Shown here in pieces: positions 35,026 to 46,174 of a stretch of DNA of 64,000 nucleotides. The translations under genes and the position numbers were made by a program. Each line of letters opens with the position of its first letter. Positions within the stretch are counted from its first letter, which is position 1. This DNA is from Rhynchospora pubera. Lineage: Eukaryota > Streptophyta > Magnoliopsida > Poales > Cyperaceae. Below the pieces are notes generated by a model. That model had not been told where the DNA came from, made no database searches, and worked only from the letters and a program-made list of their open reading frames with translations. The DNA is taken from contig CM051460.1 in assembly GCA_028095005.1 (NCBI GenBank), positions 115,603,039 to 115,667,038 of the forward strand, given 5' to 3'.

Positions 35026-37213
35026 CTAGACTGAAAGATTTGCCTCAAGCATCCTGAGTCTCTCTACCTCCCTTCCTAGCACCCTATTTCGAACCATGCT
35101 ACCAACTGTCCTCCATGCTAGCTTCATCTCCTCCCATGGATGTCCCACTACCATTTTCTTATCTAGATAACACTCAAAAGTTCTCTTTTGAACATATGCA
35201 TCAGCACACATCTCTGCTAGTGCTTCTTTTCCTGCGTCGTCCTTGTAAAACACCTTGTGCAACAAATCCAAGAACCTGAAACAGAAATGAATTGAATTGT
35301 ACCAGTCAATGGAGGTCGACAAATTTCTCTTACCTGCAGAGCTTTGTTTATTGTGTTTGACAGTTTCCTATGGACTATTTGTTATTACTTACACTGCATA
35401 CCAGCGCTGAAAATGATTTGAATGGCACCCACCAAATGTCTGGTCCATAATTCCGATTTTACCAGAGCTTATTTTAACATTCCAATTAAAAGCTTGGTTA
35501 TGTGATTAACCACTAAACTACCAGAGTGCAGAGCTAACAGTATGGTAGCCCTGGGTATTAAATAATCGACAAAATGACAGTACCTGAACATGCCTGAAAA
35601 CTCATCATCCCATTTCTTCAAATACTCTCTCTTCAACCCTGACTCAGTCACCTTCCCCTCCTCTCTCCACAACTTTCCAATAGCCTCTCCACACAATCTT
35701 CCAGATTTTGCTGCAAAATATATTCCCTCCCCAGAACACTTTGTGACATACCCTGCTGCATCCCCCACTAGTGCGACCCGACCAATTACCCGTCTTGGCC
35801 TTGGGTGCTCAGGTATTGGGTGTGCCTCAACCCGTATTACCGTGCCACCAGCCAGCTTTGTACCAGCACGTGCATGAAGAGATGCTTGAAGGGACTTAAT
35901 AGATGGCTTAGAAGAGACAGTGCCAGTTCCAACAGCCACGTGGTCGCATTTGGGAAAGACCCAGGCATAGAAGTCTGGAGATACATTAGATCCAAGGTAC
36001 ATCTCAGCTAGATCGGTGTAGTATGACATTGCTGAAGGTGGTAAGCGAATTCTTTCCTAAAAGTAACGAATAACATAAGTATAATTTTTTTATTTTTCTA
36101 TTTTGTATGTAATTGGTGACTTGGTGTTAAAGGAGGTTTTATTTGAATTGCAAATAGAATAAATTTGCACAATAGATCATTCTGCCAATTTCAGGGAAGT
36201 TTGGAGTATGCTTTTCTAAAATGGTAATCTCTCAAATTGATGACAATGACAAGGAAATCATTAACAATACAACAGTAGCAAAGTTTCTCCAATTATCAAT
36301 TATCTTGACCAAAAATTTCGGACCTCTTTAAGCCATTAGCAATCTTTTTATTCTACCAGTGCACTACTGTAAAATATGAATGACAGCTTAAATTCAAAAT
36401 CACATGGATCTATTTTTTAAAAGTGGGGATTGGGTAAGTTACAGAAAAAAAAATTAATAATAAGTAAGAACTTCACTTTCACCTATGATGATCCAATGTC
36501 ATGAAGAGGTAATAACTAATAACAAAATTAATTTTCACAAATAATGATCCAATATCATATAAGGGTATAGCTTATTTCACCTGAAAAGCTATAGCAGTAG
36601 CGTACTCCCCAGCACCAATCTCTCTTGCAACCCTACTATTAGCACCATCAGCACCAACAATAACATCAGCTTCAATTGTCTGTGTAGATCCTTCAGATAT
36701 ATACTGTATAACATAAGGCTCTTTCTCTGATCTCGGCATTTTAATCCCGGTCATTAAACCCGGCACAACCACTGCTCCCTTCTCCTTCGCTCGCTCTCGT
36801 AAAAACGAATCCAACACCTCTCTCCTCAGCATCGGTATGTAATGAGTGTCGGCCGACAGATGACGCGAGAAGAGAGAAGGCAGGTTGGATGGGGAGAGGA
36901 GCAGAAACTGGGACACATGGCGGTCGATAAGCGAATGAGGGAGGGAGAACTCTTCCATCATGCAAAGAGGAATGGCACCACCACATGGTTTTGATCCAGT
37001 CGGGTTACGTTCGAAGAGGAATGTGGAAATGTTGGCATTGGCAAGGGATTCTGCTGCCGAGGCACCAGCCGGGCCTCCACCTATGACCGCGGCACGAAGC
37101 GGCCTTGAGGAGGCGGTGATAGTATGGCGGCAGCGGCGGTGGCTGCTGTTACAAGTTGTGATTTTGGTTTTGTGTGCAAGGAGTAATGGGGAGGTGATGG
37201 AAACCATGGCCAT
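35026..37213 (-). CDS. Geranylgeranyl reductase family flavoprotein, plastid-targeted
   Basis: Exons on the minus strand are 37213-36581, 36056-35584 and 35275-35026. They total 1,356 nt and 451 residues, close to plant geranylgeranyl diphosphate reductase. The first 40 residues are Ser/Thr/Arg-rich and low in acids, fitting a chloroplast transit peptide. An FAD-binding Rossmann motif (VIGGGPAGASAAESLA) begins at residue 43. KPCGGAIPLCM, LRREVLDSFLRERA and the second FAD motif VALVGDAAGYV (about 306-316) are hallmarks of this family. Family members reduce the geranylgeranyl chain to phytyl for chlorophyll, tocopherol and phylloquinone. Several stretches (SQFLLLSPSNLPSLFSRHLSADTHYIPML) differ from the canonical chlorophyll-pathway enzyme as I remember it, so it may be a paralogue with another isoprenoid or lipid substrate. 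ATG 37213 is used; 37207 is an alternative. Confidence 0.85.
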
Positions 37214-38164
37214 ACTGGGTATTCCTGTCTGCTGTGATTAATAGTTTTTGAGTTTCGGTTGTTTCTTTCTTTGGTTTCTGTATTTTATTTTCAGCAGTTC
37301 CCTCTGGAAAGGTATGGTGATCCTCTGTTGCACAGTACTGTGATTCTAAAAAATTATACCATCGGTTAGGAGCTAATGAACTTTTATTTCTTTTCTGTTT
37401 TGGTTTTGGATGATTGTCGGTTAGTGGAGCATAAAATGGCATTATGTTGTGGGTTATATTTTCGAATTTGAATTTTGAACCGAACAGTGAACTGAAAGCC
37501 ATGGAATGATGAAAATTTTTTTGTTGTCTTCAAAATATTGACAGAATAAAATTACTGCGATAAACACAGCCAAGTAAATGCTCATTTAGTTGTGTTCTGT
37601 ACTTTCAGATGTCTTGTTGTCTGGTGGAAATTTTATAATGACGATGATGTTGAAACGCACTTTGATCTTTTATTATTTTGTTTGTTTTTGGGAAATAGTT
37701 TAGTGCATCAGCAGATTGTAAATCGTGTCCGTTCTTTAGAGATGGACAGCTTTCAATCGTTTATTGCTCAATGACACTATAAAACTTTGTTGTCAAATAC
37801 TAATTGCACACATGTAGGGCCACAAATCACCTTTCAAGGTTACTACACCGACCAACTTGATATAAAAAGGCATACTTCAAATGCGAAAAGTTTTTAATTT
37901 AATTGAGTCATTCGAGAACTGTCAATAGTTGCTCTGCCATCAAATACTATTGTGAGAGAAGATTTAGGCTATGCTCCAAATTAATTTTTGGAGGCAATAA
38001 GGAGAGGTGAGGAAAGGCTTGAGTAAAATAAACTTCGACACTCCAATTTTGAGGTTACTAACTTAATTTATTGGAGGTAAAAATTTTTCTCTTGCTGTAT
38101 TCAGCCCTTTTTATTTTAAAATCGTGAGGCAAGATGAGAATTGAAGTTCACCTTACCTCCTAGT
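37214..38164. other. Reductase upstream region
   Basis: This is 5' flank and promoter of the minus-strand reductase gene, then AT-rich spacer. No further gene or RNA recognised. Confidence 0.45.
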
Positions 38165-38356
38165 CTAGTCTAAGCCTTTTATTCCAAACAAGTTAGGGTA
38201 GGCTAGAAATGACACCTCAACCCTAATCATTTCTTGTATATATGACCAAATTTTTACGCTGGCTCGCCAAACCTATCATAAGCATGCGGACTTGAACCCT
38301 GAACCTCTTAGAAGAGAGCTAAATGCTCTTACCACCTGAGCTACTAGACCACGTGC
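38165..38356 (-). mobile_element. tRNA-derived SINE with RTE-LINE tail (Au-SINE-like)
   Basis: Read on the minus strand, the head has a tRNA-like A box (TAGCTCAGGTGGTAAGAGC, 38343-38325) and B box (GGTTCAAGTCCG, 38299-38288), spaced as in RNA polymerase III promoters. The 3' end (38206-38171) matches the last 36 nt of the nearby RTE LINE except for three bases. This shared tail is how such SINEs are mobilised by LINE proteins. The architecture recalls the angiosperm Au SINE. It is not a functional tRNA: the acceptor stem does not close. Confidence 0.75.
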
Positions 38357-39272
38357 TTTCAAAATTTGATTCTACTAGAGCCTAGCTTTAGGCTGCGCTT
38401 CAGAATATTTTAGTAATGGAATGGAAGTTGAGGAAAAGGTTAGAACAGGAATGGAAATCTATTCAGTTTGAAATTTGAAGGTTTGAAGAGGCAAAATATT
38501 TCCATTCTATTCCATTATATAATTTAATGATGCAAGTAACTAACAATGTTTCTTTTCCATCACCTTCCCTTCTTCTTCTCTTTTTTTTTTTTTTTTTTTT
38601 TTGTGTGTTCAGACCTTTAGTTACTGTGTTGCTCTGAAAGCAATCATATATCTCGAAGTTCAGGATCCAGAATACTACTCCAAGATGAATACTTCAACAT
38701 TAGTGTTGCTAACAAAACTGTTGGCAATCTAAACACCACTGTCAGCATATATATAAATAAAGCTTCCAACACTATTGTTGGCAATGAACTGCTAACTTGA
38801 GATGCAATGACCAATCTAAAAACTAAATCAAATCAGTTATGAAACAAAATGCCTAAGAGTATGCTTCCCATCAAGCCATAAAACAGGGTGTAAAGTCTCA
38901 AATTCCCCTTGCAGTTCCTGCACTATCAGAGATAATATAACATTAGATGGATAGATCCAAGCTATCAGAAAATGTTAGGAAAAAAGTGAGTTTGTAATAC
39001 TATGCTAGAATGAGCTAAGAGTCTAAGACCATTGAACAAGTAGGAAATTAGAAGGTTGGTCATATGTCTCTCATTGAGTGCTATCTTTCCATAAATAAAA
39101 CTAAATATACCTTAAATCTCATGAAGCTAGCGATGCATTTTTCATTAAGGCATCCAAATCCAAACCACTGCATCACATAATTAACCAAATATAAAGTGAT
39201 GTTCAATATGAAGGAGAGAGAGGGGGAGGGACAGAGATGGAGGGAGCAAGTGGGAGAGAGAGAGAGAGAGAG
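38357..39272. other. 3' flank of SPF27 gene, with poly-T and GA repeats and possible extra exons
   Basis: There is a T-run at about 38580-38603 and a GA-rich microsatellite at 39212-39272. On the minus strand, 39167-39111 has good splice signals (GCAG| before, AAG|GTATAT after), and 38928 leftwards follows TGATAGTGCAG with an open frame. These could be alternative 3' exons of the gene upstream or of a lost gene. Confidence 0.35.
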
Positions 39273-41270
39273 TTAATACTGCAATTGCTTTGCTCCGAGT
39301 TTCATTTTATCTATATGATTCTCGAGCTCAGAACAAGCAGCACGGATAGCTGCATTCTTTTCACACAACTCCTTCCACTCAGCAGTCAATGCATTAAGAC
39401 GACCACCTGTGTTTTGCTGTTTGTTTTATTGGACTAAAATTAGCCCTTTGTGAGAAAAAACAAAATAACTAAAACATATGAGATATTATGAATAAGAAGT
39501 CATACTTGATGGAATTTTCTCTCACGGTTAACAACTTCAATCTCTTGATCATACTCTTGTGCCATCTTTTGCATCCTGTCAGTATCATTGCAGGTATCAA
39601 TACAGATATTAAAAATGGATATCAATACCATCCCAGTTGTTAAACCCAATACAATTTTTTTTCTTTTTTTTTTTCAATTTTATCATGGCAGTTGCATGTC
39701 AAGACATAGAAAAAGGGTTTCATTGAACCAACTTTTTGACAGTCCAAAGCATCTGTAAGCGCAAATTTCACACAAAAAGAAAAGAAGTAATAATTACCTA
39801 GACAAAAAAGTCTCCATTTGCTTGATATGATGTTTCCAGACTTCACCGTTATACTTAAGCATCAGCTCCAAATTCTCAATCCTGAAAAAATAAATTTCAG
39901 CTGTAAGATCTGTTCTTTTGGGTTAATCCACTGCCGCTCAGACAGATACTTAAACACTAGATCTAGTAACCCCAACTCACTATCAAACCCAACAAAACAT
40001 AATTTGAATTATAAAGCAATCATATAACTTATTGTCCCCTTCACCAAATCAGCTTACTATAAGGGCGGTGGAAGAAATTAGCAACAAAATAATACTTACC
40101 TGACAACTTGATGCTGAAGGAGGGCCTGTGCATTTTTCAAGGCCTGTTTCCAGGCATTCACATCATTCCTCTTGGTTGGTGGAGGAGGCTCTACTGAGTT
40201 GTACCGAGAGATGTCTATTGTCACTGGTGGCCTGCCAGCTCTTACCCTTTCATACTCTTTTGCAAGCATAGGATGATCCTGTAGTAGTATTTATTGTAAA
40301 TTCTAACATGGATATTGCAGTTTAGACTGTTTGTAAGCTAGCAGTAAGTATTGCTAATCAAGAGTAACAGATCCAAAGGTACTAAGACTGCACAATATCA
40401 ATACAAAGATTCAACTCTTGTACTTTCTTTTTGAGATTGGAAGGCCCAACTGAAGGCAATTTATACATAATCAGCATGCTTTTGAAACCCGATAATATAT
40501 AGACAAAGTAGATAAAGTGTGACTTATCACATGGAGCTTTCATTACCAAAAACTGAATCTCTAATATGAATTGGAGAAAGCATCAAAGCAGGGAAAGTGA
40601 TTTCTTTTCACCTCAAGGTTGACTACAGGCATTGGAGGCAGATCTTGGAGAAAATCAGAAGGCTTTTTCCTGCTCCTTTTCATCTCCTATAAACGAATAA
40701 AAAATTATTTCTAAATCAACCTTACAAGATGCTTAGTCAGCTAGCCCCTTGTTGATAATTATACATTCAAAGCTAGAACCTTTGCACACTTCCCAAAACC
40801 CACAAAGTAAAACCTCGTTGTGAGTTTAAGCCAGTAAGATATAGCTAGAATTTTGAATATTTCCTTTCGTGTATTTTCTGTTGCACATAACATAACAACT
40901 GGAGGACAACAATACATTCTCACAACTCAAGTGATCAGAAACAAGATTTTCTGTTGTCATTAAGTAAGAATTAGCTATAATTTTGAATATCTTCCTCTTG
41001 TGTTTATAGTAGTATATAGGTTCATAATTAAACTAACCAACTTGCTAGTTAATCGTAAAAACATACAAATAAACTAAACAGTAATAAAAAAGGGTTTCTA
41101 CGCGGTACCTCCTCGACAAGGCGGTCGACCTCGGCCTTGACTCTTGGGTTACCATAGTCGTCGTCGATGTAAGGGAGCGCATCAACCAGTTCGGCGTCGG
41201 GATCCGTCCTCCACCTCTCCTCCGCCGAACTCGGCGGCGCCTCCAGCATTAAGACCTCTCTGGTCGCCAT
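39273..41270 (-). CDS. Pre-mRNA-splicing factor SPF27 homologue (MOS4, BCAS2 family)
   Basis: Minus-strand exons are 41270-41109, 40686-40612, 40278-40100, 39881-39798, 39575-39506 and 39416-39273. They give 714 nt and 237 residues, with all junctions GT-AG and in phase. The N-terminus (EVLMLEAPP...LVDALPYIDDDY, then VDRLVEEEM) is typical of the BCAS2/SPF27 family. Following are MLAKEYERVRAG and a C-terminal coiled coil (EIEVVNRERKFHQQNTGG). The protein is a core member of the Prp19/NineTeen complex, called the MOS4-associated complex in plants, where it acts in splicing and in immune receptor signalling. The stop at 39273 gives a C-terminus of MKLGAKQLQY, shorter than I would expect; splicing from GTATTA just before the stop to an exon at 39167 would give a different end. 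Confidence 0.8.
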
Positions 41271-42032
41271 GTTTCGCGATTTTTGACGGAGGCGGAGGTG
41301 TGAGTGTGAAGCTGGAGAAGTGAGTAAAAGAGAAGGAGAAGGTGCTTGTGATGGGTATAAACGGGCCGACATTGGTGGCCCAAATATTGTTTCGTTTTAG
41401 GTTCTGCTTCTAATTCAGAAAGGATAACGGTGAATCTGTCATCTGTGTACTAAACATAAACAGATAAAAAAGTGAATACTTAAAAACAAATAAGTATTAT
41501 CATCTTTTGTTCTGATTTTTATATGCGCATTCAACTTATTTTTATTGAACTTATTTGTCTGTATGCGTTCACATTGATCACAATATATGTTCACGTTGTC
41601 TATTTTCTGTTTAGTGATGGTAAGAGATGGTAAAACTGCAAATAACATTAATCAATTTTCCTTGTAATTAATTACTGCTTACCATCCAACATATCGCCAT
41701 CCAATGCTCCTTTCATTTTCGAGAGTGATAACCGTCATCCACAATATATGATGTGGATATACATAATTGTGCTAGTAAATATATCTAATTGTACTAGTTA
41801 ATATATGTATTTGTACTAGTAAATATTTCCAAACCATCCCTTCATTTTCAGGAGTGATAACCGTCATTTACAATAACCGACATCTCAAACATTGAAGTAA
41901 TTTATGATCTCTGTGTTTTTTCTAGAAAAAAATTATGAAATCTCTTTATAAGAAAGGAAGAGTTCTACGAATTAGTTTCAGAAAACAAAAGTGCAAATCT
42001 TCAAATTGACAATTTATTCTGTTATCACTTTT
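41271..42032. other. SPF27 upstream region
   Basis: The 5' leader and promoter of the minus-strand gene are expected just above 41270. A direct repeat TTCATTTTC(G)AG-GAGTGATAACCGTCAT occurs near 41712 and 41846, separated by ATATATCTAATTGTACTAGT-type repeats. Confidence 0.45.
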
Positions 42033-42046
42033 GGTTGCCAAATCAG

Positions 42047-42076
42047 TTTTTTTTTTTTTTTTTTTTTTTGAGGGTA
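42047..42076 (-). mobile_element. Nearly tail-only retroposon insertion with target duplication
   Basis: A run of 23 T followed by GAGGGTA is flanked by GGTTGCCAAATCAG (42033-42046) and GGTTGCTAAATCAG (42077-42090). The paralogous position near 48750 has the sequence once and no T-run. This is the pattern left by an extremely 5'-truncated LINE or SINE inserted in minus orientation. Confidence 0.6.
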
Positions 42077-42515
42077 GGTTGCTAAATCAGTTGACAACTG
42101 AGTTGGAGTAATTGCATTTTGGTACCCCAAATTAGATATTCTAGCAACGCTCCCAGTGAAATAGAAGGATGTAGCTCATCAATTTCTGAAAAACAGGCGA
42201 GACTACAGTAACAATCAATATTTTTAGCACAGGCCACGGGACTTAAACACGAAGTGTTACAGGTCCTTAAACAGGGAAAAACAATTGCCCCTAAAGTTTT
42301 CTTCTAATTTTATCCTGATTAATATCTAGCTACTGCTTTTCATCATATTAAATGATTAAATCTCAAAAACATCATACAAATACAAAATTAAGGAGTACAG
42401 TTTTCCTATCATCAGCAAAATAAAGAAGCAGTACATCAGCAGATTAGACGTCAACTAGGTCCAACAAAACAAACTTCTGACTCCAATAGCATACACCAAA
42501 AATAAAACTATCAGT

Positions 42516-42610
42516 CTTTTTTTTTTAGAAATAAGGACAATTATTTATATAGTCATTGAAATAGAGTTTACTCCCCTTCCCCGCCCAACGGGAATTGAAC
42601 CTGTTACCTC
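42516..42610 (-). mobile_element. 5'-truncated SINE in the last exon of F-box copy 1
   Basis: About 95 bp present here are absent at the same place in copy 2 (around 49195). On the minus strand it begins with a B-box-like GGTTCAATTCC and ends in ten A (T-run 42517-42526). The head and A box are missing. The stop codon of the host gene (42525-42527) uses two A of this tail. Confidence 0.6.
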
Positions 42611-44701
42611 TACGATATGGGTAGTTGCCAAGACTAGTCATGATGATCCGAGCTCCCGAGTTCTCAGTGATATCTTGTAGACACTTCAAGACAAGAAGGA
42701 CACTTTTATCATCTCTGTAGAATTGGACATCAACTGTTTTAAGTCTCCCACCCTTAAACGGAGCAATTTTCAATGATTCTTGATTTACATGTACTTCCTC
42801 CTAGTTAGCGCCACATTATCAAAGATAGAATATTAGGGTGAGAAAAATCAGAAAATACAAGGTAAACTATTTACAAACTCGAATTCCATTAATGGTTTGG
42901 TTCAGTCCATCTTTACCTATTCTTGCATTGCTATTAATTTCTTTTAGTAGTTTTGACCCAATTAAATTGAGGTTGTTTTATAGCTAGCTATCTGTTTTGT
43001 TTTCTAGATGGACTAAATGTAGAATTATAAGATAGGCAGTCATAGAAGGCCAAAACTTAAAATGTGTATCCGAAGAATGAAAATAGAAATTCATACGTGT
43101 CAAACTTTTGAACCTTCAGCTCCCTCGAAAAATTCTATTATTAGGATATTTGGTATAAGGAGAGAATAAAGAAATCAAGTACCCCATGCTCACAGCGGAA
43201 ACCAATGTGACGTAAAAAAAGCTTCTCCAAATTGGGGCAATGGTTCAAGAAAGAAGCAAGTAAATTGAAATGGCAACTCAAACAAAGACATTCCACCGAT
43301 AAATCCTTCAGATTTGAAAACTCTAGGCAATTTGGCAGTTCATACGCCAGTAAATCCTATATAAGAAAGAACAACATTATGTCAGCAATGAGAGACATAC
43401 AAAGTCAAAAAAACAGTATGATGCTAAAGAAAGAAGTCAAGACTTGTTTTGGTGGTTAAGTTAAGATTCTAGCTAAATTCACAACAACAATAAATTTTTA
43501 GAACGTGATGTTCAACCTCTAAAAGTTACTGTAAATATGATTAAAAACAAAAAAAAAAAAGAAATAAAGCAGGAAACCTAACAAAATTACATGCATACTT
43601 TTATCATGTATCCACTTAATGCGAGATTTTGGACAGTTGAAAGACCAATGAGAATACTATTCTTGCTGTCGGCAGACCAACCAATGCGACGATTGATATT
43701 AATGCTTGCACAGGCGAGAGATGGCATCTTCAGAAGCATTTTGGAAAGATCGTCGACGACGTTTTCATCAGAATAACCATCGGTGTAGCAAAAGGACAAA
43801 AGATTAGGTGTATTGTACAACTCAATCTCTATGTCTTTCAGATTTGGAACACAAGTTTCAACTGTCAGATATTTTAGGCTTTGAGAGTTTATCGTAGAAT
43901 ACCGACCGCAGCAATCTTTCAGATGCAAAATTTCTAGCACAGGGCAACCACAGAAAATCATTTCGACGAAAGCCTGATCTAAATGTATAAACCTAAGATA
44001 CAACCTTTTGAGGGCTGGAAGATTTATAACCTTGATGTTGCCCACAGGAGGGAAGGTGCGAGAAATCGAGACATCTACCAGAGATGCACAAGTGAAAACA
44101 CCAACAGGCAGTAAACGCTTTACCACATTACCCTGTACATCAGGATCAAATTTAAACACTTGAGGATTCTGTTTAAGGGTGTAACCAATCCATGATCTTA
44201 CGAACATGGCATGCTTTGATGAACGACGCATCTTTCCTGAGAAAGAAACGTGAAACTTGTGCATATCAGAGGTCTCGCGATTTAGTAGAGTCATGCTCAC
44301 GAAATCTAAGAACCTCTCAAATTTACCATTAATACGATCATTGCCATCTGGATCACAATCAAACTTAGACATATCAAAATCTAGAAAGGGCAAAGTGGTC
44401 CAGAGCTTCTCCCATCTCTTAGAGAGTACGCATGTCTGGACAGCCTCTTGGGCAGTCAAGAAGGACATAATGACGTGAATTAAGCAATCGGGCAAACTAC
44501 TTATCATGTCCACGTCACTCCTAGCCCTCTTGCCTACTCGTTCCATGTCACGGGTTCTGTAAGTAAAAATAATCTCTATTAAGCCGCCTCCCAAGTCAGC
44601 AGTCAAGACAAGGCAACATTTATGTAAAAATCAGAGAGAAACTGGTTGATCGAGTAAAGAGAAACTAACCTCTTGTGTCGAGAAACTAACCTCGAAGCCA
44701 T
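42525..44701 (-). CDS. F-box/FBD/LRR-repeat protein (copy 1), C-terminus extended into a SINE
   Basis: Minus-strand exons are 44701-44691 (MASR), 44556-43599, 43356-43183 and 42800-42525; 1,419 nt, 472 residues, all phases consistent. The F-box (ISSLPDCLIHVIMSFLTAQE...LSKRWEKLW) lies near residues 15-60. Leucine-rich segments follow (LPALKRLYLRFIHLD, CPVLEILHLKDC, SLKYLTVETC), then a C-terminal FBD-like part (EEVHVNQESLKIAPFKGGRL...VQFY). F-box proteins of this type act as substrate receptors of SCF ubiquitin ligases; the target is unknown. ATG 44546 (MERVGKR) is an alternative start that does not need the tiny first exon. The paralogue at 49205 ends DN-stop after IIMTSL; here the codon is TAC, and the frame runs about 29 residues more through an inserted SINE fragment. 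Confidence 0.82.
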
Positions 44702-45394
44702 GAGGCCGTGGTTTGAACGAGAAAAACTAGGAGAGGAACAGACAAAAACCCTAGCACACGAGGGTTTTGCACGACGGCGATAGAAGAGATAATTAGGGCT
44801 GTACAGAATAGATTAGTCCTCAAGAATTAAAATTTAATTAATTTTATCAACCTTTCAATTCAAATGAAAATTGGCTACCAAGAATTACCAAGTTTGCCTT
44901 GACAGATTTCCATATGCTTGATTGTTTTTGTCGGTTCAAAACTTATCTTGATTTTCTATGACTTAGTTTAGTCGTGGTTGACCCGTGCCGTGAGTACTGT
45001 GCATGTTACTATGTGCGCATGATACAAGAGGCATGCTGCATCCTAATTATAAGATTTCCATAAAAATAAATTATTTTCTCCCAAGTAACGCATCTTTTGT
45101 TCCCTTGCAACCCACGCTAAATTACCATCAGCTATTCGAAAAAATTTTGTCGTTGAGATTAAATAAGACGGCTCAGATCAAAATGTCTACCGGTCGTTTT
45201 CATAAAACGAACATAAGATCTCGTTCTGTTGTTTTCGACCTTACTGTCTAATTTTAATACGAATTATATTTACGATGATGAGGCTAATATTTGTTTTAAA
45301 CTTTTGGATGTACGAGATTTAATTAAAGAATATACGATATTAGATATTCTATTTTATTTGATCACTCTTGAATGTCTCCTTATGTTTGATCACG
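44702..45394. other. F-box copy 1 upstream region
   Basis: Promoter and leader of the minus-strand gene. A duplicated GAGAAACTAACCTC (about 44669 and 44681) gives two possible donors for the first intron. No other feature. Confidence 0.45.
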
Positions 45395-45730
45395 CTTCAA
45401 ACAGTCCCTTTTTTTATATATATTTTTAAAAATTTTAAAATTCAAATGGAGAATCCAAACTGTTGATCTTGTTAAATTTTACCGGCGATGCATTTTCATA
45501 TAATTTTATAAAATTTGAAGTCGATTTGATACTTGATTAAGTGACCAAATTATGAACGTATTAGAATTAATCTAATCAGATTCGTTCATTTGTTGACCAC
45601 TTGATCTAGTATCAAATTTTATAAAATTTATATGAAAATGCATCGCGGGTTAAATTTAACAATATCAATAGTTTAGATTCTCCATTTGAATTTTAAAATT
45701 TTTAAATATAAAAAAAAACTGCTTGGAGCA
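45395..45730. mobile_element. Palindromic MITE (foldback type)
   Basis: The two halves are near-complete inverted repeats: GCTTCAAACAGT... pairs with ...ACTGCTTGGAGC, and internal phrases (ATTCAAATGGAGAATC, GCGATGCATTTTCATATAA, TTTGATACT) recur inverted. It is related in its interior to the MITE at 58830-59258. No clear target duplication is left. Confidence 0.7.
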
Positions 45731-46174
45731 GTTCTTTTTTTAACCGCTGAGAATGCGCGTTCTATATACTCATGCTTTCATTCATGCTTTTATTCACGTT
45801 TTGAATGCTTTCATTCATCGTATATTATTTGTGTTAAATTATTCAGAGTATTAATATATTTCTTTACATTGAAGATGCCATATGTAGCAAAACTTTCTCA
45901 TGGTCGAATGGGCTTACAATGAAAATGTTATGTCATACTACTTTCTTTTTTAGACAGTACAAAATGTATGTTACAAGTTCTTTTAGTTTTTGATATTCAG
46001 CTTCCTCTTTTGGTTAATAATCAGATGTTAATTGCACGGATTCTGCTCGGTGAAGAACAAGATCAAATTATGAACTCTGATTTTTTGTGGCTTAATTTTT
46101 TGTATGCCCTTCAACTCCTTCCTAATTGTTTATTTCTCCCTATACTTATCTATATTTCTTATTTGCATTGAAAA
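45731..46174. other. Spacer
   Basis: AT-rich sequence with ATTCATGCTTT-type short repeats near 45775-45815; nothing else recognised. Confidence 0.4.

Noticed and set aside
38288..38343. Functional tRNA gene
   Set aside because: A and B boxes are present, but there is no closing acceptor stem and the sequence runs into a LINE-like tail, so it is a SINE head.
42570..42625. Insertion of chloroplast tRNA DNA
   Set aside because: GGTTCAATTCCCGT resembles a T-arm, but the following sequence and the A10 tail fit a truncated SINE better.
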